DNA of 64,000 nt from Verrucomicrobiota bacterium (lineage in GTDB: Bacteria > Verrucomicrobiota > Verrucomicrobiia > Chthoniobacterales > SZAS-18): positions 53,920 through 117,919 of the forward strand of contig JAFEGM010000008.1 of the NCBI GenBank assembly GCA_018240025.1, given 5' to 3'. How positions within the stretch are numbered: the stretch's first letter is position 1; every line of letters starts with the position of its first letter. The notes under the pieces were generated by a model, which did no database searches, was not told the DNA's origin, and saw only the letters and a list, made by a program, of their open reading frames with translations. Below are positions 16,080 to 23,380 of the stretch, one piece after another. A program made the position numbers and the translations under genes.

Positions 16080-17891
16080 ATGAGCACCATGTACTCCGCC
16101 CCGGCCCTCCCGGCCGCGCCGGCCGAATCCGCCTCCACCGCCGCGCCCGAGGTCGGCGCGGTCCTGTCGGGAGCCGAGATTCTGGTCGCCAGCCTCGAAC
16201 GCGCTGGGGTGGAGGTCATTTTCGCCTACCCGGGCGGCGCCTCCATGCCGATCCACCAGGCGCTGACGCGCTCGCGGAAAATCCGCACCATCCTGCCGCG
16301 GCACGAGCAGGGCGGGGTCTTCGCGGCCGAAGGCTACGCCCGGGCCACCGGGCGCGCGGGCGTGTGCATGGCCACCAGCGGGCCCGGTGCGACCAACCTC
16401 ATCTCGGGCATCGCCGATGCCTACATGGACAGCATTCCGCTGGTCGCGATCACCGGGCAGGTGCCGCAGGACATGATCGGCAAGGGCGCGTTCCAGGAGA
16501 CCGATGTCTTCGGCATGACGCTGCCGATCGTGAAGCATTCGTATCTCGTCTGGGACATTCACGATCTCCCGCGCATCGTGAAGGAGGCCTTTCACATCGC
16601 GGAGACCGGTCGGCCGGGCCCGGTGCTCATCGACATCCCGAAGAACATCCAGCTGCAGCAGGCGGTGCCGGTCTTCCCGGAGGAGATCCAGCTGCGCGGC
16701 TACCGCACCAAGCGTGTGGCGGCTGATGACGCCGTGCTCGCCGAGGTGCTCGAGCTGATCGCCCGGGCCAAGCGGCCCATGATCTATGCGGGCGGCGGTA
16801 TCATCTCCGGCGGGGCCGCGGACGAGCTGCGCGAATTTGCCGAGCGCACGCAGATCCCGGTCACGACCACGCTCATGGGCATCGGCGGGTTCCCCGAGAC
16901 GCATCCGCTCGCGCTCAAGTGGCTCGGCATGCACGGCAGCGTGGTGGCGAACAATGCGGCCAACGAGGCCGACCTGCTGCTCGCGCTCGGTGTGCGCTTC
17001 GACGACCGCGTGACCGGCAAGGTGGAGAAGTTCTGCGAGCACGGCGTCATCGTCCACGTCGACATCGACCGCTCGGAGATCCACAAGAACAAGTTCGTGC
17101 GCCTGCCCATCGTGGCCGACGTGCGCGAGGTTCTGCATAGCCTCAATGCCACGCTCGCCGCCGGCGGCCACGAGCGGCGGTCGGCGGACTTCACCCGCTA
17201 TCCCGAATGGTACGCGCAGATCGAAGCCTGGCGCGGCGGCCCCGGCCGGCATCCGTTCTCGTTCCGCGACACGCCCGATGCCATCCAGCCGCAGTATGCC
17301 GTGCGCCTGCTCTTCGAAATGACCGGCGGCCAGGCGCTCATCACCACGGGCGTCGGCCAGCATCAGATGTGGGCCGGCCAATACTACGACTTCGCGCAGC
17401 CGCGCCGCTTCCTCACCTCCGCGGGGCTCGGCGCGATGGGCTTCGGCTTCCCTTCGGCCATGGGCGCGAAGGTGGCGCGGCCGGATCTCGAGGTCATCAA
17501 CATCGACGGCGACGGCTCCTTCCTCATGAACGTGCAGGAGCTGGCCTGCGCCAAGGTCGAGCGCATTCCGGTCAAGACGATCATCCTCAACAACCAGCAC
17601 CTCGGCATGGTGGTGCAGTGGGAGGACCGCTTCTTCGCCGGCAACCGCGGCCACACCTACCTGGCCGACCCCGGCGCGCCGCACGAGATCTACCCGGACT
17701 ACGTGGCCATCTGCGCGGGCTTCGGGATCAAATGCGAGCGTGTGACCCGGAAGGAGGACCTGCCCGCCGCCTATGCGCGCATGCTGGCGGCGCAGGAGCC
17801 GTATCTGCTCGATGTCATGACGCCCTACACCGAGCACGTGCTGCCCATGATCCCGGCGGGCAGGACGTACAAGGACATCATCACCGAGTGA
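16080..17891 (+). CDS. ilvB: Acetolactate synthase large (catalytic) subunit
   Basis: A 603-residue thiamine-diphosphate enzyme. It condenses two pyruvates to acetolactate, or pyruvate with 2-oxobutyrate, the first shared step of valine, leucine and isoleucine synthesis. The catalytic Glu lies in HEQGGVFAAEGYARATG near residue 76. The TPP/Mg motif is NIDGDGSFLMN near residue 475, closing with TIILNN. The FAD-binding middle domain has PMIYAGGGIISGG. The length fits the anabolic, FAD-containing form. ATG 16080 is followed by a non-conserved 40-residue Ala/Pro extension, and ATG 16089 is an alternative. The regulatory small subunit (ilvN/ilvH) does not follow. A branched-chain-rich leader frame lies upstream. 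Confidence 0.95.
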   Translation: MSTMYSAPALPAAPAESASTAAPEVGAVLSGAEILVASLERAGVEVIFAYPGGASMPIHQALTRSRKIRTILPRHEQGGVFAAEGYARATGRAGVCMATSGPGATNLISGIADAYMDSIPLVAITGQVPQDMIGKGAFQETDVFGMTLPIVKHSYLVWDIHDLPRIVKEAFHIAETGRPGPVLIDIPKNIQLQQAVPVFPEEIQLRGYRTKRVAADDAVLAEVLELIARAKRPMIYAGGGIISGGAADELREFAERTQIPVTTTLMGIGGFPETHPLALKWLGMHGSVVANNAANEADLLLALGVRFDDRVTGKVEKFCEHGVIVHVDIDRSEIHKNKFVRLPIVADVREVLHSLNATLAAGGHERRSADFTRYPEWYAQIEAWRGGPGRHPFSFRDTPDAIQPQYAVRLLFEMTGGQALITTGVGQHQMWAGQYYDFAQPRRFLTSAGLGAMGFGFPSAMGAKVARPDLEVINIDGDGSFLMNVQELACAKVERIPVKTIILNNQHLGMVVQWEDRFFAGNRGHTYLADPGAPHEIYPDYVAICAGFGIKCERVTRKEDLPAAYARMLAAQEPYLLDVMTPYTEHVLPMIPAGRTYKDIITE

Positions 17892-17964
17892 TGCGGTGGT
17901 CGCGCGCGGCGGGCGGCAATTTTGCATTTCCCCCGCGCGCCTCTTCCGGGTTTGCTCGGGGGAG

Positions 17965-19158
17965 ATGAACCCGACCCTGCGCGCCGCCTTCAACGCCAGC
18001 TTTCGCCCCGAGCGCTACGACGCGCTCGTGGAGGAAGCGAACACGCACTACTGCTGGCCCACCGACTTCCGCATCTCGGAGACGCCGCTCTTCCTCACGC
18101 CGGAGTTCACGGCCGAGATCGCGGGCGCGGCGCGGGAGCTGGTCCGGCAGCTGCAGACGCCGGCCTTCGCGCAGCACGCGGCCGATTCCATCCCGCCGGG
18201 GCTGCGCGTGCCGAACGAGACGGCGCACCCGATTTTCATCCAGGTCGATTTCGCCATCTGCACCACGCCCGACGGCCGGCTCACGCCGCGGCTGATCGAG
18301 CTGCAGGGCTTCCCGTCGCTCTACGGCTTCCAGGTCTTCCTCGGCGGACTTTATCGGCGGCACTTCGGGCTCGATGCCGGCCTGCGCTCCTACTTCGGCG
18401 GACTCGACGACGACTCCTACGTGGCGGCCCTGCGCGAGGCTATCGTCGGCTCGTGCGCGGCGGAGAATGTCGTGTTGCTCGAGATCAAGCCCGAGGAGCA
18501 GAAGACACGCATCGACTTCGCCGTGACCGAGGCCCTGCTCGGCGTGCGTCCCGTCTGCCTGACGCAGGTCCGCAAACGCGGCCGGCAGCTCTTCTACGAG
18601 CGCGACGGCCGCGAGGTGCGCATCGAGCGCATCTACAACCGCGTCATCTTCGACGAGCTGCAGCGCAAGCCGCTCGACTTCGGCTTCAGCTTTCTCGACG
18701 AACTCGACGTCACCTGGATCGGTCACCCCAACTGGTATTTTCGCATCAGCAAGCATTCGCTGCCCTTTCTCAAGTCGGCCCATACCTCGCCGGCCTACTT
18801 CGCCGACCAGTTCCCGGCCGGCGAGGACCTCGGCAACTACGTGCTCAAGCCGCTCTATTCCTTCGCCGGGCTGGGTGTCGACATGGAGCCGACGGCCGAG
18901 AAGCTGGCCGCGCTGGACGATCCGCACGGCTACATTCTGCAGCAGAAAGTGGCCTACGATCCCTTCCTGCCGACGGTCGAGGGGCATCTCTCCAAGGCAG
19001 AAATGCGCATGATGTTCCTCTGGCCCGAGGGCGGTCAGCCGCAGCTGGTCAACAACCTCGTGCGCATGAGCCAGGGCAAGATGATGGGCGTCGACTTCAA
19101 CAAGAACAAGACCTGGGTCGGGGCCAGCGTCGGGCTGCATCACGGCGAGCCCGGCTGA
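17965..19158 (+). CDS. ATP-grasp-like protein of unknown function
   Basis: A 397-residue cytoplasmic protein. I recognise no named enzyme. The C-terminal third has the layout of an ATP-grasp ligase: YVLKPLYSFAGLGV (phosphate-binding loop after a Lys), then YILQQKVAYDPF, and an acidic metal-site strand AEMRMMFLWPEGG with LVNNLVRMSQG. The N-terminal part includes a Glu-rich core (RLIELQGFPSLYGFQVF). ATP-grasp enzymes join a carboxylate to an amine or thiol using ATP; the substrates here are not predictable. ATG 17965, just after GGGGGAG, was chosen over an earlier in-frame start at 17896 because similarity to a folded protein begins there. It follows ilvB by 73 bases. Confidence 0.6.
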   Translation: MNPTLRAAFNASFRPERYDALVEEANTHYCWPTDFRISETPLFLTPEFTAEIAGAARELVRQLQTPAFAQHAADSIPPGLRVPNETAHPIFIQVDFAICTTPDGRLTPRLIELQGFPSLYGFQVFLGGLYRRHFGLDAGLRSYFGGLDDDSYVAALREAIVGSCAAENVVLLEIKPEEQKTRIDFAVTEALLGVRPVCLTQVRKRGRQLFYERDGREVRIERIYNRVIFDELQRKPLDFGFSFLDELDVTWIGHPNWYFRISKHSLPFLKSAHTSPAYFADQFPAGEDLGNYVLKPLYSFAGLGVDMEPTAEKLAALDDPHGYILQQKVAYDPFLPTVEGHLSKAEMRMMFLWPEGGQPQLVNNLVRMSQGKMMGVDFNKNKTWVGASVGLHHGEPG

Positions 19159-19237
19159 GCTTCGCGCTACTTCGCTTGGCAACTCGGGCGGGTCGATCGG
19201 GCTTCGTTTGCGGAGCTCGATCTCCTAGGCTGGGCGC

Positions 19238-20941
19238 ATGAAAATCGCTCCTCCCGCGGTGCTCCTCCTGCTCGCCGTGGCGAGCCTGAGCGCACAGAAC
19301 CAGACTCCGACGGTCAACGCCACGCCGCGGGCGCTGACCGCGCGACCCGGCACCGGCGCGGTGCGGCTGTTCCTCGGCGACGTCTTTCGCGATGCCGATC
19401 TGCAGTCGCTCAGCGGCACGCAGGCGCGTGTTTCCACGCCGCTCGGGGCCATCAATCTCGAGCTTTTCGACCGCACGGCCCCGCGCACGGTGACGAACTT
19501 CCTCGGCTACGTCAGTGCCGGCCGCTATGGCAACGTCGTCTGGCACCGGCGCACGAATTCGGCCAACCCGTTCGTCCAGACGATCGACACCGGCGCCTAC
19601 GCCTTCAGCGGCGGTTCGTTCGCCGCGGTGCCGGCCTTCGCGCCGCTGGCCAACGAATTCGGCGCCTCCAACGTGCGCGGCACGGTGGCCATGAACCGGC
19701 CCACCGGCAGCCCGGACGGCGCGACCTCGGCCTGGTTCATCAACCGCGGCGACAACCAAACGCTGCTCGATGCCTTCGAGGGCGGCTTCACCGTCTTCGG
19801 CCGGGTCATCGAGGGTGGGATGACGGTGGTCGACAACATCTTCGCGCTGCCGACCGGCAATCTCGGGACCGACCGCGAGCTGATGCCGCTGCGCAACTTC
19901 GCAGGCGGCACGCCGACCTCGGCCAACTTCGTCTTCCTCGATGCGATCGCGACCGGCCCGAAGTTCGTGGTCAGTGCGAGCAGTTCCGATCCGAACATCG
20001 CCGCGCTCGCTTCGCCAGCGGCGGCGGCGGACTTCAGCTCGACGCTCACCTTCGGCCCGAATAGCGGCACGGCGCAGATCACGCTGACCGGCACCGACTT
20101 CAATGGTGCCTTCGCGCAAACCTCGTTCTCGGTCACGGTAGGGAATGCCCCGGCGCAGACCAATCTCGCCAACATTTCGACCCGCGCCCGCGTCGGCACC
20201 GGGGAGAACGTGCTCATCGGCGGCTTCGTGGTGCGCGACAACGCCAAGCAGGTGCTGGTGCGCGCGCTCGGCCCCTCGTTGACGGCTTTCGGCGTGCAGG
20301 GCGCGCTGGCCAATCCGCAGATCGAGCTGCGCTCGGGCGGCAGCGTGGTGGCGACCAACGACGACTGGCGCGCGACCCAGCAGGCCGCCATCCAGGCCAG
20401 CGGCTTCGCGCCGGCCAACGACCTCGACGCTGCGCTCATCGCCACGCTGCCACCGGGTTCGTACACACCGATCGTCAGCGGAGTCGGCGGGGCGGCCGGC
20501 GTGGCCATCGTGGAGGTCTACGAGCTGGCCGTGAACGAGGCGCCGCGGCTGATCAATCTCTCCTCCCGCGGCCGCGTGGGCACGGGCGAGGACGTCATGA
20601 TCGGCGGTTTCGTCATCAACGGCAGCACGCCGAAACGCGTGCTGGTGCGGGCGGCGGGGCCTTCGCTCACGCCCTTCGGCGTGGCCGGCGCGCTGGCCGA
20701 TCCGAAGCTGGAACTCTTCGCGGGCGCCAATTTCCTCGCTGGCAACGACGACTGGCGGCTGGCCAGCGGCGGCGGCGCGAATCCGGATCTGGCGGCCATC
20801 CAGGCCTCGGGTTTCGCGCCGGCCAACGACAAGGAGAGCGCGGTGCTCCTCACGCTCGCGCCCGGCGCCTACACGGCCATCGTCCGCGGCGTGGGCGAGA
20901 CCGCCGGCGTGGCCATCATCGAGGTTTACGATCTCGACTGA
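19238..20941 (+). CDS. Secreted cyclophilin-type peptidyl-prolyl isomerase with two C-terminal repeat domains
   Basis: A 567-residue exported protein. A signal peptide (1-20, ending SLSAQ) is followed by a cyclophilin domain at about 64-235. That domain retains the WHRR...FVQ active-site strand and a NRPTGSPDGATSAWFINRGD core, so prolyl cis-trans isomerase activity outside the cytoplasm is likely. A short linker domain follows (to about 305). Two copies of a domain of about 120 residues then come at about 309-428 and 436-567. Each runs NISTRARVGTGE...IGGFV, KQVLVRALGPSL, NDDW, a SGFAPAND segment and a final GVAIVEVYEL strand. The same domain occurs twice in the next gene, which starts inside this stop codon (TGATG). 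Confidence 0.88.
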   Translation: MKIAPPAVLLLLAVASLSAQNQTPTVNATPRALTARPGTGAVRLFLGDVFRDADLQSLSGTQARVSTPLGAINLELFDRTAPRTVTNFLGYVSAGRYGNVVWHRRTNSANPFVQTIDTGAYAFSGGSFAAVPAFAPLANEFGASNVRGTVAMNRPTGSPDGATSAWFINRGDNQTLLDAFEGGFTVFGRVIEGGMTVVDNIFALPTGNLGTDRELMPLRNFAGGTPTSANFVFLDAIATGPKFVVSASSSDPNIAALASPAAAADFSSTLTFGPNSGTAQITLTGTDFNGAFAQTSFSVTVGNAPAQTNLANISTRARVGTGENVLIGGFVVRDNAKQVLVRALGPSLTAFGVQGALANPQIELRSGGSVVATNDDWRATQQAAIQASGFAPANDLDAALIATLPPGSYTPIVSGVGGAAGVAIVEVYELAVNEAPRLINLSSRGRVGTGEDVMIGGFVINGSTPKRVLVRAAGPSLTPFGVAGALADPKLELFAGANFLAGNDDWRLASGGGANPDLAAIQASGFAPANDKESAVLLTLAPGAYTAIVRGVGETAGVAIIEVYDLD

Positions 20942-22194
20942 TGCGGAATGCTGCCGGCGTGATGCGTCCTTTCCTTCCCTTCGCCCTGGTGGCGCTCGGC
21001 GCCGCCTCCCTCTGCGCGCAGGTGCCATTGAGCGGGGTCTACAGCGGCACGAGTCAAGGCACGCGCGTGACGGTCGGACCGCCGCAGGTGGCCACGCCGA
21101 CCTCGGAGGGCTTCTCCTTCGAGATCAAATACGGCGCCATCGCCCACACGGGCACGTTCCAGGCCGGCGAAGTGACCGTCACCTCCAGCGGCACGCTGGC
21201 GGCCGACGGTACGTTTCGCTACACGTTCGTCAGCCAGTTCCTCTTCTCGGTCAGGGTCACGACCGAATACAGCGGTCGCCTCGTCCTGCAGCCGGGCGGC
21301 CAGACGGCGGTGGGATCCGGCACCTACACGCAGCGGACGGTGACGCCGAGCGGCGACCTTTTTTCTTCGGTGAGCGACGGCACTTGGTCGGTGACCGCAC
21401 CGGTCACTTTTCCGACCGGCGCCGGCCGTCTCACCAACGTGAGCACGCGCGGGTCGGTCGAGACGGGCGATGCGATCATGATCGCCGGGCTCGTCATCGA
21501 AGGCACGCAGCCCAAGCGCCTCGTGCTGCGCGCGCTGGGCCCCAGCCTCGTTCCGTTCGGCATCTCCAATGCGCTGAGCAATCCGAGCTTCCGGCTTTTC
21601 CGCGGCGCGGAGGAGATCGCCGCCAACGACGACTGGGCCACCGACGCCCGCGCCGCCGAGGTGACGGCCGCGAGCCTGGCGCCGGGCGACGCCCGCGAAG
21701 CCGCGCTCGCGGTCACGCTCGCTCCAGGACTCTACACGGTGCTGGTCGCGGGCGTCGGCGGCGCCACGGGCATCGCCATCGTGGAAGCCTACGATCTCGA
21801 CAACGCCAACGACGACGGGCGCATCTCCAACCTCAGCACCCGCGCCTCGGTCCGGCTCGGCGAGGGCCAGGAGATCGTCGGCTTCGCCATCCGGGGCGGA
21901 CCGCGCCGCGTGCTCATCCGCGGCCTCGGGCCGACCTTCCAGAGCTTCTTCAGCAATTATCTGACGAATCCGACGCTCTCCCTCTTCAACTCGGCCGGCC
22001 AGGCGCTGGCTAGCAACGACAGCTGGACCACGGCGGACAACGCGGGCGCGATTCAGCAATCGGGCCTCGCGCCCGGGCAGAGCGCTGAGGCGGCGCTGCT
22101 CCTGCAGCTCCAGCCGGGCAACTACACCGCCATCCTTAGCGGTGTGGGCGGCGCGGTGGGCATCGGGTCGGTCGAGATCTACGAGGTGCCTTGA
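20941..22194 (+). CDS. Secreted protein with two 'RALGPSL/NDDW' repeat domains, translationally coupled to the cyclophilin
   Basis: A 417-residue exported protein. The signal peptide ends SLCAQ. Residues about 30-155 are a beta-rich region of unknown family. Two repeat domains follow (about 162-283 and 295-417): LTNVSTRGSVETGDAIMIAG...LVLRALGPSLVPFG...NDDW...GIAIVEAYDLD, then LSTRASVRLGEGQEIVGFAI...VLIRGLGPTF. The repeats are clear relatives of those in the cyclophilin. The ATG at 20941 shares its A with the previous TGA, pointing to coupled translation; ATG 20962 also precedes the signal peptide. A co-secreted partner or paralogue of the cyclophilin is inferred from the layout. Confidence 0.75.
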   Translation: MRNAAGVMRPFLPFALVALGAASLCAQVPLSGVYSGTSQGTRVTVGPPQVATPTSEGFSFEIKYGAIAHTGTFQAGEVTVTSSGTLAADGTFRYTFVSQFLFSVRVTTEYSGRLVLQPGGQTAVGSGTYTQRTVTPSGDLFSSVSDGTWSVTAPVTFPTGAGRLTNVSTRGSVETGDAIMIAGLVIEGTQPKRLVLRALGPSLVPFGISNALSNPSFRLFRGAEEIAANDDWATDARAAEVTAASLAPGDAREAALAVTLAPGLYTVLVAGVGGATGIAIVEAYDLDNANDDGRISNLSTRASVRLGEGQEIVGFAIRGGPRRVLIRGLGPTFQSFFSNYLTNPTLSLFNSAGQALASNDSWTTADNAGAIQQSGLAPGQSAEAALLLQLQPGNYTAILSGVGGAVGIGSVEIYEVP

Positions 22195-22306
22195 GCGGCG
22201 GCGACTGCCCTCTGGGCGTGCTCGACCGTCCAGACCGCGGGAGGAGGCGAAAGCGGCAGGGCGCAGCTCGCTCGAAGCTCGCCGCTTCCTGCCGCACTCC
22301 AAGAGT

Positions 22307-23359
22307 CTACGGCCCGCTCACCACCCGATAGAACCGCTGCGGCGGCAGCGGGACCGTGGCGTCGAGCGCCACGAAGCGACCGTCCGCGCCGGCCGGCTGG
22401 GCGGCGGTGAGATGGGTCCAGGGCGAGCTCAGGCTGTCGGTGTACTGCACCACGTAGTTGAACCCCGGAATGCCCGCGCAGACCACTTCGATCCCCGTTG
22501 GGCCGGGGGTGATCGAGACGACGTTGAGCGAGATCGCATTGCCCGGCCGGACGCTGACATTGACCGTGCCCGAACCGCTGCTGCCGGGAAATCCGTCGGT
22601 GACGGTGAAGGTGAAGGAATCGGGCCCGGCGTAGTTGGCAGGCGGGACGTAGACGACGGTGCTGGGTCCCAGCATGACCGTGCCGCCCTGGGCCGAGGTG
22701 GCCGAGACCGCGCTGACCGAGATCGCATCGCCATCGGGGTCGCTGCTGACCGCGCGGAGCTTGGCGACGTTGATGCTGGCGGGCGTGTTCGGGACCGTGC
22801 CGAGCGTGCTCGTGCCGCCGACGGGAGCACGGTTGACCCGGAGGTTGAAGGCCTGGGTCGCGTCCGGCGCCACGCCGTTGGTGGCGGTGAAGGTGAGCGC
22901 GTAGTTCCCCTGCGTACCGGCCGCGGGGACGCCGGACAGCAGGCCGCTGGCCGGCGCGAAGGTCACGTTTGCCGGCAGCGTGCCGCTGCTGAGCGCAAGC
23001 GTGGGCGCCGGCGAGCCGTCGGCCGCGACCGTGAAGCTGCCGGCGCTGCCGATGGTGAAGACCACGCTGGTCCCGCTGAGGAACGACGGCGGCGTGCCAC
23101 CCGCCGCCGGCGGGAGCGTGCCGAGGAAGCCGAGCGTGAGGGCGAAGGCGCCGCTGCCGACGCTGCGGCCGAGCATGTTCAGATCGCCCTCGTGGACGTA
23201 GCTGGCGCTGGTCACGCGCTGGCCGGCGCTGTCGAGCACCTCGGTCGAGTGCGTGTAATTCGCGCTGCTCCGGGTCTGCGCCGCGACGGCGGAGGTCAGG
23301 CCCAGCGCGAGGACGAGCGCCCCGCCGCGGACGGAGGAAGGAAGAGGAGGCAGTGACAT
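22307..23359 (-). CDS. Secreted Ig-like/cadherin-like domain protein
   Basis: A 350-residue exported protein with a signal peptide (ending SAVAAQ). About residues 28-85 contain SSANYTHSTEVLDSAGQRV, an N-terminal region often seen in Verrucomicrobia secreted proteins. About 95-175 are a putative-Ig (He_PIG-like) domain (LPANVTFAPASGLLSGVPAA). About 185-270 are a cadherin-like/VCBS-like domain (DPDGDAISV ... YAGPDSFTFTVTDG). The end (YVVQYTDSLSSPWTHL) resembles a short C-terminal sandwich common in this phylum. No catalytic residues are apparent. Adhesion or matrix structure is the best guess. It starts 21 bases after the stop of the upstream fibre protein, so the two form an operon. Confidence 0.75.
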   Translation of the reverse strand: MSLPPLPSSVRGGALVLALGLTSAVAAQTRSSANYTHSTEVLDSAGQRVTSASYVHEGDLNMLGRSVGSGAFALTLGFLGTLPPAAGGTPPSFLSGTSVVFTIGSAGSFTVAADGSPAPTLALSSGTLPANVTFAPASGLLSGVPAAGTQGNYALTFTATNGVAPDATQAFNLRVNRAPVGGTSTLGTVPNTPASINVAKLRAVSSDPDGDAISVSAVSATSAQGGTVMLGPSTVVYVPPANYAGPDSFTFTVTDGFPGSSGSGTVNVSVRPGNAISLNVVSITPGPTGIEVVCAGIPGFNYVVQYTDSLSSPWTHLTAAQPAGADGRFVALDATVPLPPQRFYRVVSGP

Positions 23360-23380
23360 GGCCGTGGCAGCGGGGGCCGC

